Part shown: positions 43,264-52,640 of the stretch, piece after piece
Numbering within the stretch: position 1 is the first letter of the stretch
Layout: each line of letters opens with the position of its first letter
Source: an uncultured Ruminococcus sp.
GTDB lineage: Bacteria > Bacillota > Clostridia > Oscillospirales > Ruminococcaceae
NCBI GenBank assembly: GCA_947627275.1
Contig: CANQVK010000009.1
Location: 1-64,000, forward strand
Direction: 5' to 3'
DNA length: 64,000 nucleotides
Position numbers and translations under genes: made by a program
Notes under the pieces: generated by a model
What the model was told of the DNA's origin: nothing
Seen by the model: only the letters and a program-made list of their open reading frames with translations
Databases searched by the model: none

Positions 43264-43668
43264 TCATGAACATCCGCCGCATGTCTCGCAACTGCCTGTG
43301 CAGCCCTGTGACGGCTGACATGTCTCGGGGTCTTCGCCGTTTGCACAGAGTGTGATTATCTGATTCATGTTGTTTACAAGAGCCTCCAATGCGCCCTGTG
43401 CAGCGGTAAATACAATCATGTTCTTATTTGACATTATTTTTTTGTAATTGGACTTGATACCCTCGTCAAGTTCCTTTATTTTGTCGGTATCCTTATCCTC
43501 CTTGCAAAGCTCAGTATTAAGCTCGCTGCGCATTCTGTCGAAGTCGGTTATCTGCCGCTGAAGTTCTGCGTCGGCATCGTTCGCCTGCTTTGCAAGATTG
43601 TACGCTATATAGCGGTCGTCCGCCTGTAAAGCCTTGCCCAGTTCTCTTGTCATTTCAATAATATCCAT
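43264..43668 (-). CDS. YlbF/YmcA-family protein with cysteine-rich tail
   Basis: A 134-residue helical protein of the YlbF (Ric complex-like) family, commonly found next to mutS in clostridia. The helical body spans about residues 1-105 (DIIEMTRELGKALQADDRYI, AAQGALEALVNNMNQIIT). The tail is CQPSQGCTGSCETCGGCS: five cysteines within 18 residues. In Bacillus the related proteins bind iron-sulfur clusters and affect RNase Y-dependent processing. The Cys-rich tail could hold a cluster, but this is inference. It is the next gene before mutS. Confidence 0.75.
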   Translation of the reverse strand: MDIIEMTRELGKALQADDRYIAYNLAKQANDADAELQRQITDFDRMRSELNTELCKEDKDTDKIKELDEGIKSNYKKIMSNKNMIVFTAAQGALEALVNNMNQIITLCANGEDPETCQPSQGCTGSCETCGGCS

Positions 43669-43694
43669 TTTAAATTTCTCCTTTAAATTATTTA

Positions 43695-44642
43695 TTATGT
43701 TATATCAAAAACGTACATATGATAAGTATTATCCTCGTGACGTTTTGCATACAAGTGTAATTTATTATCAGACGCAAATTCAAGCGCCTTATTGCCGTAT
43801 TCGTCATCTGTTTCTAATATATATTCGTCAACTGTTTCACCGCTTTCAAGGGAAATAACTGTTATAATATAGCTGTGATCTTCACGATAGCTGTTACCTT
43901 CACGCCTTATAACAGCCGCCAAGCTGCCGTCCGCTGAAACAGCATTCTCTCTGTAATACTTTACATTTTCAAAATCTGCCTGTATCGGAATATCCCTTAT
44001 TTCATAAGAATCAAGGTCAAATTCCGAATATCCGACAGTATTAAAATATTCTGCTTTAGCAAGTATCAGGGAATTTCCCCGAACAACTTTCGGATAATAA
44101 GCTCCCGTAATAAAATGATTTTCACCGCTTTTCATGTCAAACACGCCGAAACCATGAGTTCCCCATTCGCCGCACGCTGAATATGCAAATCTATCATTGT
44201 CGATTGGAAAATCAGTTCTCACCCACGAATAAGCATTATCAGGATCAAGACTTTCTACAATAATATTTTCCTCGCCGTTATCCTTTACAAGTTTAATATT
44301 GCCGTCCTCATTTGAAAGTATTCCGTATCCTGCCATTTCAATATCATTGGGATACATTGAATATAATATTTCTTCAGCGGGTATCAATTCCGAATTTTCG
44401 TACTTATTCAAATCGTACAGCTTTATATTGTCCGCAATTTCAGTATAAGTCGGCTCGGTTTTTTCGGGTTCAGTCGGTTTCACTGTTGTAGATTCCGTAG
44501 TCGTTTCCGTAGTTGTTTTGGTAGTCGTCTCCGTAGTCGTTTCAGATACAGAATCAGGCTGACTTTCAATGATCTCCTGATTTTCTTTACTGCAACCGAC
44601 AAGAAGAAACACCGAACATAATATCATTAAAAATTTTTTCAT
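43695..44642 (-). CDS. Lipoprotein 1 of a four-gene cluster
   Basis: A 315-residue lipoprotein. The signal peptide ends LLVGCSKEN, so Cys17 should be lipidated. A Thr/Glu-rich spacer (TETTTKTTTETTTESTT) is followed by a mostly beta domain with propeller-like repeats (DRFAYSACGEWGTHGFGVFD, NSLILAKAEYFNTVGYSEFD, NKLHLYAKRHEDNTYHMYVF). It is related to lipoprotein 2, which has matching segments (YSKLNLKTFELTDI; NKLYIYALKEGDSEFNYLYA). It is the last of the four and precedes ylbF. Function unknown; exposure at the cell surface is clear. Confidence 0.65.
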   Translation of the reverse strand: MKKFLMILCSVFLLVGCSKENQEIIESQPDSVSETTTETTTKTTTETTTESTTVKPTEPEKTEPTYTEIADNIKLYDLNKYENSELIPAEEILYSMYPNDIEMAGYGILSNEDGNIKLVKDNGEENIIVESLDPDNAYSWVRTDFPIDNDRFAYSACGEWGTHGFGVFDMKSGENHFITGAYYPKVVRGNSLILAKAEYFNTVGYSEFDLDSYEIRDIPIQADFENVKYYRENAVSADGSLAAVIRREGNSYREDHSYIITVISLESGETVDEYILETDDEYGNKALEFASDNKLHLYAKRHEDNTYHMYVFDIT

Positions 44643-44652
44643 GGTACCTCCT

Positions 44653-46848
44653 TTACGGTGTTACGTCAACAGTACCTGTTATATCACCGTTTTCGTCAGT
44701 TATATACTTTTCTCTTTTAACAAGCGTTTCATTGCCAAAGTCGTCGTATTCGAGATAATCCATAAATATTCCCTCGCTGTTCCAGTATCTTTTTTCTGCC
44801 GAAACAGGAATGAGTTTTTCCCCTGCCCATTTGTATACAGTATCTTCCGCATCGACTGCGCTTGATTTTGAATGTACGGACAGCGTTTTATCGGAATTTA
44901 TCTTCACATAGAAATGCAGATCGTCAAGTTCAGACCAGTTTTCAAAATGTTCCGTATCGGGATCATAACGAAAGTACCGAAAAGCGGCGTTTGTCGCTCC
45001 AAGACGTTCTTCTACCGCTATATCATTATTGCCGTCGAAATTATAGTCCCTGAACTTCACCAGATCTTTGGATTCAAGGTCAAGAATAGTATCGTCGATT
45101 TTTACGTCAAGGGACTGATAAAGTTTGCCCTCCAAATATATATCAACACCTCCCGAAGCGGTCACTTTATATGAGAATTTTTTCTCTTTATTAATAAGCG
45201 GTGAAAGCTCGGTAAGACCATTTGTATCGAAACAATCTCCTGTGAATATATCAACAGCGTAATAACCTGTAGTCACACGGCGGTCGGCATAATCTTCATA
45301 ACAGCGAAAAACATAATAAGTATTGTCATCAAATTTTTGTCTGCCGTCATAGGAAATATGCCTGTTGTCCGATTCGGGAAGATTAAGCCGCAGCAGCTCA
45401 GACGCTCTGCTGACGCTGATTACCCGTGAATACTCGGTAAGCGCTTCATCTATTTCTTCAAAGCTGTAATCCCTGCCCAGCGATACATATTCAATACCAC
45501 GATATTCCGCAAGTTTCGCATTGTACTCATCTTCGGTTATTTCAGTATCATTCAGCTTGAAAACTCCCTCGTCTCCGCGATAACCCACATCATTATAGAA
45601 GTTAGCAATTATATTTATCTGATTATTTTCAAGCCGATTGAATATTTCATATTCAATGCCCTGTCCCAGATTATAATGCACGATCATACCGTTATCCTCA
45701 TAATAGCCGACTTCGCCGTATGAACCCATTCTTTCGAGGGATATAAGTTCATTGTCATACGTATATATACGGCAGACACCGGCGTGGCTTGTATCTTCCG
45801 ATATTATGAGTTCGGGCGTACCGTCTGTATTGAGATCATATATTGAAAAAGCTGAATGCTCTATAATATCACTGCCTAAAAAATAGTCGTCGGAGTCCAT
45901 AAAATCAAACAGCGCCTGTTTATAGGCTTTCTGCCAGCCGTTTAATTCGGGTATAGTCGGAATATCTATAGCATACAGATAATTAAATTCGCTGTCGCCC
46001 TCTTTAAGAGCATAGATATACAGCTTGTTATCGGAAACAAATTTCAAATCAAAGTTTGTATACTTGTTTTTTGAACTGAATTTATATTCCTCGATTACTT
46101 TTTCATTTTCAAGTGAAAACAGAGTTACAATATATTCGGGAACTTCACTATAATCTGCCGATATATTGGCAGTCGTTTTCATATCTACCGAAAAAGCCGT
46201 GCATGGAAGATAACGCTTATTTTCAATAAAATCCGTATTAATATCAGTGAGTTCAAATGTTTTAAGATTCAGCTTTGAGTAGCCATAAAAATCAGCAATA
46301 AATCCCCTTGTGAGTATCAGATAATCGCCTGAAACTTTCTGCGGAAAATAGCGACATCTGTCTGTATTTTCAATGCGGAAATCTTCATTGCTGGCAAGAT
46401 CATAAACTCCGCACCCAAGACTTGAATCCTCCTGAATTATGCTGTATGCAAATTGATAGCGGTCAATTATGCAGTTGATGACCACATAGACAGTCTCACT
46501 TTCAGCAGGAAGTTCGATCAAAGCAGTACGATCTCCGAAAAAATTTTCAAAATAGATATTTCCATTTTCTGCCAAGATCTTTCCACTTGACATTTCATAC
46601 TCTTTTATGTAAGGAAATTCTTGTGAATCTTGCAGATACTCTTTATTTTCGGGAAAAGTAAGGTCATAAAGCTTTATATTATCCGCAATTTCAGTCACGG
46701 GAAGTTCGTTTTCGGATTCTACAGGCGTTTCGGTCTGCGATTCTGCCTGAGATTCAGAATTTATATCCGATATACTGCTTTCAGAAGTTTTATCACTACA
46801 GCCTGTCAGTAAAAACACCGAACATAATATCAGTAAAAATTTTTTCAT
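44653..46848 (-). CDS. Lipoprotein 2 of a four-gene cluster, two-domain
   Basis: A 731-residue lipoprotein (lipobox LLTGCSDKT). An N-terminal propeller-like region is related to lipoprotein 1. The region around residues 300-460 contains IYDLNTDGTPELIISE, an FG-GAP/VCBS-like calcium loop also seen in lipoprotein 3 (VYDIDSDGRNELLV). The C-terminal part carries further beta repeats (YYVFRCYEDYADRRVTTGYY, FRDYNFDGNNDIAV). It is probably a fusion of the two modules found singly in its neighbours. Its first ~20 codons are almost identical in DNA to those of lipoprotein 4. Unknown function. Confidence 0.65.
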   Translation of the reverse strand: MKKFLLILCSVFLLTGCSDKTSESSISDINSESQAESQTETPVESENELPVTEIADNIKLYDLTFPENKEYLQDSQEFPYIKEYEMSSGKILAENGNIYFENFFGDRTALIELPAESETVYVVINCIIDRYQFAYSIIQEDSSLGCGVYDLASNEDFRIENTDRCRYFPQKVSGDYLILTRGFIADFYGYSKLNLKTFELTDINTDFIENKRYLPCTAFSVDMKTTANISADYSEVPEYIVTLFSLENEKVIEEYKFSSKNKYTNFDLKFVSDNKLYIYALKEGDSEFNYLYAIDIPTIPELNGWQKAYKQALFDFMDSDDYFLGSDIIEHSAFSIYDLNTDGTPELIISEDTSHAGVCRIYTYDNELISLERMGSYGEVGYYEDNGMIVHYNLGQGIEYEIFNRLENNQINIIANFYNDVGYRGDEGVFKLNDTEITEDEYNAKLAEYRGIEYVSLGRDYSFEEIDEALTEYSRVISVSRASELLRLNLPESDNRHISYDGRQKFDDNTYYVFRCYEDYADRRVTTGYYAVDIFTGDCFDTNGLTELSPLINKEKKFSYKVTASGGVDIYLEGKLYQSLDVKIDDTILDLESKDLVKFRDYNFDGNNDIAVEERLGATNAAFRYFRYDPDTEHFENWSELDDLHFYVKINSDKTLSVHSKSSAVDAEDTVYKWAGEKLIPVSAEKRYWNSEGIFMDYLEYDDFGNETLVKREKYITDENGDITGTVDVTP

Positions 46849-46865
46849 ATTGTCTCCTCTTGTTC

Positions 46866-47666
46866 TTACACATTAACATTCTCTATATTTTCTTCTGTCA
46901 GCTTCATGAACGGAATATCAATAACTTCCGAACCATCGGTAAACTGCTCATAATATTCGTTATACTCCGTCACATCTAACGGTTCTACTGCTTCATTGAT
47001 CCAGTAATAAACCGTTCCTGAACTGCTTGTATCGTATTCGGCAGGATAATCAAGAAAATCAGTACCTCCCGCCTCCTCTATCTGCTTATTTACCATGTCA
47101 ACAATATCCTTGTCAATACCGCATACATCTCCGCATTTATCATAAGAATCAGTTTCACTGTTGTATTTATACATTGCAAACGGGTAAACTTCAAAAGAAT
47201 GTGTCTGATTATGGGCAGAATACACCCTTACCGCACCGTTTTCATAGAAGTCTGACTTAATATATCCCGAAAACTGTTCGACTAAATTTCCGTCAGCGTT
47301 GTGGTCGTACACATATATTACACGATGGTCAAACGTCACAAGAAGTTCGTTCCTGCCGTCACTGTCAATATCATAAACCGCAAAATCAATAGATACATCT
47401 ATGGTATAATTTTTATAATCCCAACCAGGAAATTCACAGTTATAATATATATTTTCAAGTACTTCACGGTAAGTCTGTTTTTCATATATGTTTGTTTCTG
47501 TCACTTTTTCTGTTTCAGCTTCCGTGGGAATTTCCGTCTGCGATTCTGTCATTTCCTCCGCGGTCGTTTCAATTACGCTTTCACTCACAGAATTTTCGGG
47601 AGTTTTTGAAGTACAGCCTGTAAGCATAACCGAAAGACACATCAATAAAATTATTTTTCTCATCAT
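46866..47666 (-). CDS. Lipoprotein 3 of a four-gene cluster
   Basis: A 266-residue lipoprotein (MLTGCTSKTPENS). A Glu/Thr-rich linker runs to about residue 55, then a single FG-GAP-like domain (FAVYDIDSDGRNELLVTFDH, YVYDHNADGNLVEQ). The start overlaps the stop of lipoprotein 4 by four bases (ATGA). It contains two Cys in KCGDVCGID that could form a disulfide. Unknown role, perhaps ligand or polymer binding. Confidence 0.6.
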   Translation of the reverse strand: MMRKIILLMCLSVMLTGCTSKTPENSVSESVIETTAEEMTESQTEIPTEAETEKVTETNIYEKQTYREVLENIYYNCEFPGWDYKNYTIDVSIDFAVYDIDSDGRNELLVTFDHRVIYVYDHNADGNLVEQFSGYIKSDFYENGAVRVYSAHNQTHSFEVYPFAMYKYNSETDSYDKCGDVCGIDKDIVDMVNKQIEEAGGTDFLDYPAEYDTSSSGTVYYWINEAVEPLDVTEYNEYYEQFTDGSEVIDIPFMKLTEENIENVNV

Positions 47667-48865
47667 GTACTTGCATTCTCATAAAACTTTCGTATAAAAT
47701 TTCCGTTGGAATCTATTTCGGCAATATATGAATAGTACGGACCGCTTGATATATGAATGAATATCCTGCCGCCCTCATATTGTATGCCCCATATCTCGTA
47801 ATAATATTCAGTGCCGAAAAATCCGGCAGCGTCAAATATTTTCTGTTTTTCGCCATTTTCAAGCTTGTATAAAGTTCCTGAATCCTCGCTGCCGAATGCT
47901 GAACTGAAAAAAATAGTATCTCCGCAGAATTCAAAACTAGAAACGTATTCGCAAACTAACTCCGTAGCATAGTTTTCAATATTCATTCTCATAAGACTGT
48001 TATATGCCAAATAATACATATATCCGCCGTTGATACGTCCTGTCCTGCCGTCCTTAACAGCTATAAGATTATCATTTCTCATATCATAAATGCCGCATTC
48101 CTTATTATAAATATGACCGGTTCCCGGGACTTTTCTGTTATAATAAATTTTATTTTCATCAACTATAAATTTATCTGTATCATCGTCTGTCCTGAAAATC
48201 AATTCAGTCTCCGCGCCTGTATAATCCGTGCGGTAAAATTCCGAAAAATCACCGTTCCAAGTTTTATAATAAATATATTCAGGAGAAAAATACACATTAT
48301 CATAATAATTCAGCTCAACTATAGGCGTTATTTCCTGATTTTCATATTTTACAACAATAAGCTTTGTACTTTCATAATTCCTATGATCATATTTCAATCC
48401 GTAAAGAATGCCGTCCCTGATGAATTTCCATGTACAATCTTCGCCGTCGTTTATAGGTACGGCATCGCCGTCTCCGCTGTCAAAACCGAGGACATAATTT
48501 GCACTGTCACGTCCGCCGATATAGACGTCATAATAATAACCGCCGTCAACAGAAAAAATTATTTTATAACTGTTCATCAAGTCGGTTTCGCTCGGCGCTT
48601 CGATTTTCAGCTCCGTAACCTTCGGATATTCTTCTTGAGAATTATTTATATATGTCGGTTTTGCAGAATTATTTTCTGTCGGAATATCTGTTTTCTTCTC
48701 TGTTTCAGCTTCTGTCATTTCTTCCGTTTCAGATTCCGTGGGCTTTTCCGTCTGCGATTCTGTCGTGCTTTCAGAAATTATTTCAGATGTACTGCTTTCA
48801 GAAGTTTTATCGCTACAGCCTGTCAGTAAAAACACCGAACATAATATCAGTAAAAATTTTTTCAT
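47663..48865 (-). CDS. Lipoprotein 4 of a four-gene cluster, DUF5050-like
   Basis: A 400-residue lipoprotein (lipobox LLTGCSDKT), first in the cluster. Its stalk is about 45 residues of Ser/Thr/Glu repeats (TEKPTESETEEMTEAETEKK). The rest (about 85-400) has short repeated strands of the kind found in DUF5050-type propellers (NKIYYNRKVPGTG, GGYMYYLAYNSLMRMN, DTIFFSSAFG). It starts four bases inside the end of miaB, so it is translated from the same transcript. Confidence 0.65.
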   Translation of the reverse strand: MKKFLLILCSVFLLTGCSDKTSESSTSEIISESTTESQTEKPTESETEEMTEAETEKKTDIPTENNSAKPTYINNSQEEYPKVTELKIEAPSETDLMNSYKIIFSVDGGYYYDVYIGGRDSANYVLGFDSGDGDAVPINDGEDCTWKFIRDGILYGLKYDHRNYESTKLIVVKYENQEITPIVELNYYDNVYFSPEYIYYKTWNGDFSEFYRTDYTGAETELIFRTDDDTDKFIVDENKIYYNRKVPGTGHIYNKECGIYDMRNDNLIAVKDGRTGRINGGYMYYLAYNSLMRMNIENYATELVCEYVSSFEFCGDTIFFSSAFGSEDSGTLYKLENGEKQKIFDAAGFFGTEYYYEIWGIQYEGGRIFIHISSGPYYSYIAEIDSNGNFIRKFYENAST

Positions 48866-50223
48866 ATCATTCTACCCAGAACCGCCCAGTTCATGGCGTC
48901 TGTTATTTCAACGTCAACGAACTGACCGATAAGCGACTTATCGCCCTCAAACTCGACAATAATAAATTCGTTGCTTTTACCCGAGATATATCCCTCGCGC
49001 TTTTTGGAAACGTCGTCCACAAGCACGCGCATTTTCCTCCCGATAAATCGCTTGTAATTCTCGGAGGATATTTCACGCTGAACTTCAAGAAGCTGTCTCA
49101 TACGGCGGCTTTTGACTTCGTCGGGAGTACGATCCTCCATTTCAGCCGCCCGAGTTCCCGAACGTCTGGAGTAGATGAACGAATAGATATTGTCATATTT
49201 AACGCGCTTTATTATGTCCAGAGTAGCTTCAAAGTCCTCGTCCGTCTCATTTGGAAATCCTACTATAAGATCGGTAGTAAGAGAAAATCCGGCATCCCTG
49301 CTGCGGATATAATCCACCGTTTCCATGTATTTTTCAGCAGTATATCTGCGGTTCATGCGTTCAAGCACATCATTGCTGCCGCTTTGCAGGGGAAGATGCA
49401 GATGCTTTGCAGCCTTACCGCACTCAAAGATAGCGTCAATAAGCTCTTTTGTAGCGTCCTTCGGGTGCGAGGACATAAAGCGGATAATGAAATCCCCCTC
49501 GATTCTGTCAAGCTCTCTCAGAAGCTTCGGAAAAGCGTTTGTTTCGCCGAGATCATTTCCGTAGCTGTTGACGTTCTGCCCTAAAAGCATTATCTCCTTG
49601 TAGCCGTTTTTTACCAAATTACGGACTTCTGCAATAATATCCTCCTGCCGTCTGCTGCGTTCCCTGCCTCTCACGTAAGGAACTATACAGTAGGTACAGA
49701 AATTATTGCAGCCGAACATTATCGGCACGCTCGCTTTAAAGCCGCTTTCCCTGACCTGCTCCGCCGCCTGCGAAAAATCATCATATTCCGCTATATCCAT
49801 GCCGAATTTCTGCCCTTTGAGACAGTTTAAAAGCAGTCTCGGGATACTGCTGAGAGCCGAAGTTCCCACGACAAAATCGACCTGCGGATATGATCTTTTT
49901 ATTTTTTCGGCGATATGCTCCTGAGCTGTCATACAGCCGGAAATGCCGATAATAAGGGACGGCTTAAGCTCTTTAAGCTTTTTCATGCTTCCGACTATGC
50001 CGAATATCCTGTCCTCTGCATTTTCCCGTACTGCGCAGGTATTCAGTATAATAAGATCTGCGGCGTTCTCGTCCTCGGTAAGACCGTAGCCCATGTTTTT
50101 CAAAAGTCCCTTTATCTTCTCTCCGTCGGAAATATTAAGCTGACAGCCAAAGCTCCGCACATAAGCTTTTTTCGGAGCATTCGCCGTTATTTTCACGATT
50201 TCCTCAATGTATGTATTTCCCAT
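48862..50223 (-). CDS. miaB: tRNA-2-methylthio-N6-dimethylallyladenosine synthase
   Basis: Radical-SAM methylthiotransferase (453 residues) that turns i6A37 into ms2i6A37. The N-terminal UPF0004 domain has the auxiliary cluster cysteines (SFGCQLNISDGEK, LNTCAVRENAED and ISGCMTAQE). The radical-SAM CxxxCxxC is NNFCTYCIVPYVRGRERSR. A TRAM domain is at the C-terminus (FIGRKMRVLVDDVSKKREGY). It is followed by the four lipoprotein genes and then ylbF-mutS; without them it would abut ylbF, the common clostridial order. Complete, and works with MiaA encoded 12 kb downstream. Confidence 0.94.
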   Translation of the reverse strand: MGNTYIEEIVKITANAPKKAYVRSFGCQLNISDGEKIKGLLKNMGYGLTEDENAADLIILNTCAVRENAEDRIFGIVGSMKKLKELKPSLIIGISGCMTAQEHIAEKIKRSYPQVDFVVGTSALSSIPRLLLNCLKGQKFGMDIAEYDDFSQAAEQVRESGFKASVPIMFGCNNFCTYCIVPYVRGRERSRRQEDIIAEVRNLVKNGYKEIMLLGQNVNSYGNDLGETNAFPKLLRELDRIEGDFIIRFMSSHPKDATKELIDAIFECGKAAKHLHLPLQSGSNDVLERMNRRYTAEKYMETVDYIRSRDAGFSLTTDLIVGFPNETDEDFEATLDIIKRVKYDNIYSFIYSRRSGTRAAEMEDRTPDEVKSRRMRQLLEVQREISSENYKRFIGRKMRVLVDDVSKKREGYISGKSNEFIIVEFEGDKSLIGQFVDVEITDAMNWAVLGRMI

Positions 50224-50445
50224 TAAAAGCCTCCGTCAGGATTATTTTCACAATGCAGTATTCTTTCTTATTATATCATATTAGCTGCAAAATTGCAACA
50301 GACGCGGAAATAAATCTCGATAAATATTTCTTATAGCGCGACACGCTGCTTATATTTTATAATCTTGATAATGCCTTTTTTAGTGGCTGCCTATATATTC
50401 AGATATTTCACATTATTTTTTAAGTTTACTGCTCCGATAAAAACA

Positions 50446-50471
50446 AGCGAACCCATTTTCATGGGTTCGCT
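50446..50471 (-). terminator. Terminator of the GH26 gene
   Basis: Perfect 10-bp stem agcgaaccca/tgggttcgct with a six-base loop, followed on the minus strand by TTGTTTTTATC. It lies directly after the mannanase stop. Confidence 0.85.
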
Positions 50472-50478
50472 GTTCTGA

Positions 50479-52374
50479 TTATGATTCAATAATTTCCGGA
50501 AGCTCCTTAATGACCTTTGCGTCTATTTTCTGAATTGCAAGCGCATCGCTGGGCAGAACTCCGTCGCCGGGGTTGCAGCAATCGGCATTTTTCGCGCCAA
50601 GCTCCGAAAGTCCGTACTTGTCGGGATTTCCGAGAGCCTGCAAAATTGCGGTAGAATCAGCGATAGTTACCTGTCCGTCGCAGTTTGCGTCGCCTAAGAG
50701 TTCCTTGCCCGAACTTGTGGGAACTTCAACAGGCTTTGTCGGAGCTGTCGTTGTAGGCTGATCGACGGGATCCGTCGGCGTGGGAATGTCTGTTCCGCCC
50801 GATTTGTAGAGATCCTCCGGCAGTTCGTCGAGGGTAATGCAGTACTCGCTCTGATACATCTTTTTCAGCTCGTCATGATCCTGATAAGCTTCACCAAGAA
50901 AAGCTGTTCCGCCGTCCTCTCCTCCGTCGTACCAAGGACAGAAGTAAAGCCAGTTTGCGTCTTCAACTATCATGTTGTCCATTGCCGGAACTGTATCATT
51001 TTCCGCCATAGCTACCATCTTTTTGCCGTCTGTAAGTTTAAAGAGATAATCAAACTTGCTTGAAATTGCCAAAAGATTTGGTCCACTGCTCTTTCCGTCT
51101 CCTCTGTTGTACTCAACGTTGTACTTGTCATATGCTACAATATCAACATACTCGTCACCGGGATACCATGTATGCGAATTAGCATAGTCATAGCTGTTGA
51201 ACTCCCATATAATATTATGGAGTTGGTATTCTTCTGTGAGTTTTGTATAGAGAAGTTTCCAGAGTTCCTTGTAAACTTCTGCTCCTCTGTCGCCCCACCA
51301 GAACCATGATGTACCGTCGGGATAGTTGCCCTCGTTACCCTGTGCTTCATGGAGCGGACGGAAAATAATCGGTACATTTTCGTCCTGAAGTTTCTGTAAC
51401 TGTTCAGCAAGCATCTTTACCGCTTCGTTGAAATAAGCGCGTTCCTTTGAATCTTCTTCAAGCACCTTTGCGGTATTGAATGTGCTTCCCGACGCCTGAT
51501 AGTTTTTGTATGTACATTTTTTCCAGTCAACCTCGTCACCAAGTTTATAGTTATCAAAGTCGATCGGTACATTTATATGCCATGATGCTGTAATAATGCC
51601 GTTTCTTTCCTTTACCCACGCAATTGCGCGTTCGGTCGAGCCGTCGTCCCAGCCGTAAAGCGGATTGTAATTCATGAAATCCAAGCCGCGTATAGCAGGA
51701 ACTTTTCCTGTCAGTTCTTCAAGAAACTCATTTTCCCATTCATAATTATTCTTATGACCTCCGCCATAGATCTCCTGCTGACCTGAAATTGTGTGCTTGC
51801 CGTAAACACTCTTGAGATACTTCATGAGCGCTTTTGTTTCAGCCGTTGCCTCTGCATCGCAAAGTACATCAGTAGCAAGAGAGTAGTCTTTTTTATCAGC
51901 AACTTTAACTGTAACTGTATCTATAGCCATATAGCCATATTTATTAAGAAATGAAATAGTATTCTTGCCCTTATTAAGACGTACAATGCCGAAGTCAATA
52001 TCAGTCCATTTGTCATAATATGGTACTTGCTTTATGTATTCCGTACCGTTTACAGCCATAGTCTGCTGTCTCGGCGAGGCTTTATCGAGAATCTGCGCGC
52101 CTCTTACGGTAACCTGATACATTGCATCCTCCGGAACGGTAACTTCAAAGCTGAGTTCTCCGCCTGTAAGATAAGCAAACCCCTCGCCTGAATAGTCGGG
52201 TAACTGATTTTCATAGATCGATGTCCACAGCTCCGCTCCCTCCATGTCCTCGCCCTGTATCATATAGGGGAACACTGTATCGGCAGCGACCGCAGGCGTA
52301 ATGCCCGGCATGGAAACAGCCGTCATAGCGGCAGCGGAAAATACTGCGGCAATTTTTTTAATAAAACTTTTCAT
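50479..52374 (-). CDS. Dockerin-bearing GH26 beta-mannanase with CBM35
   Basis: Secreted endo-mannanase of 631 residues. Signal peptide 1-31 (ends AVAADT). Residues 36-160 are a CBM35-like domain (YMIQGEDMEGAEL, INGTEY-like strand, GYMAIDTVTVK). The GH26 barrel spans about 175-530: acid/base Glu in IIFRPLHEAQGN, aromatic WFWWGDRG, and nucleophile Glu probably in MVAMAENDTVP. A Thr/Pro linker leads to a type-I dockerin (GDANCDGQVTIADSTAILQA and a second loop ending DALAIQKIDAK) almost identical to that of the PL11 enzyme. ATG 52374 follows AGGAGG; the frame to 52392 is longer by six codons. Together the two enzymes target pectin and mannan of plant cell walls through a scaffold elsewhere. Confidence 0.92.
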   Translation of the reverse strand: MKSFIKKIAAVFSAAAMTAVSMPGITPAVAADTVFPYMIQGEDMEGAELWTSIYENQLPDYSGEGFAYLTGGELSFEVTVPEDAMYQVTVRGAQILDKASPRQQTMAVNGTEYIKQVPYYDKWTDIDFGIVRLNKGKNTISFLNKYGYMAIDTVTVKVADKKDYSLATDVLCDAEATAETKALMKYLKSVYGKHTISGQQEIYGGGHKNNYEWENEFLEELTGKVPAIRGLDFMNYNPLYGWDDGSTERAIAWVKERNGIITASWHINVPIDFDNYKLGDEVDWKKCTYKNYQASGSTFNTAKVLEEDSKERAYFNEAVKMLAEQLQKLQDENVPIIFRPLHEAQGNEGNYPDGTSWFWWGDRGAEVYKELWKLLYTKLTEEYQLHNIIWEFNSYDYANSHTWYPGDEYVDIVAYDKYNVEYNRGDGKSSGPNLLAISSKFDYLFKLTDGKKMVAMAENDTVPAMDNMIVEDANWLYFCPWYDGGEDGGTAFLGEAYQDHDELKKMYQSEYCITLDELPEDLYKSGGTDIPTPTDPVDQPTTTAPTKPVEVPTSSGKELLGDANCDGQVTIADSTAILQALGNPDKYGLSELGAKNADCCNPGDGVLPSDALAIQKIDAKVIKELPEIIES

Positions 52375-52449
52375 TGGCAATAACCTCCTCAAAATAATAA
52401 TTATCCCTCATTTGCCTAAATCTCGACAAATATGCCGATCACTACTTTA

Positions 52450-52478
52450 ATTATAAAGCATTTCACAAAACTTTACAA
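52450..52478 (-). promoter_or_regulatory. GH26 promoter
   Basis: Minus strand TTGTAA (52478-52473), 17 bases, TATAAT (52455-52450), 75 bases before the start. Same hexamers and spacing as the PL11 promoter. Confidence 0.7.
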
Positions 52479-52595
52479 GCGATTTTCTGAAAAAATGACC
52501 CGTCCGCACAGAATTTCATATCATTGCACAAATTCTGCATACCCCTATTGTAAAACTGAACAATCAATGACTTAAATATAACTTAATTAAATAAA

Positions 52596-52621
52596 AAGTC
52601 CCCGAAAAAATCGGAGACTTT
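52596..52621 (-). terminator. Terminator after the 92-residue gene
   Basis: Stem aaagtccccga/tcggagacttt with one mismatch and a short A-rich loop, followed on the minus strand by TTTTTATTT. It closes the Gld-type ABC operon plus the small gene downstream. Confidence 0.7.
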
Positions 52622-52640
52622 TAATTAACTTCTATCGAAC

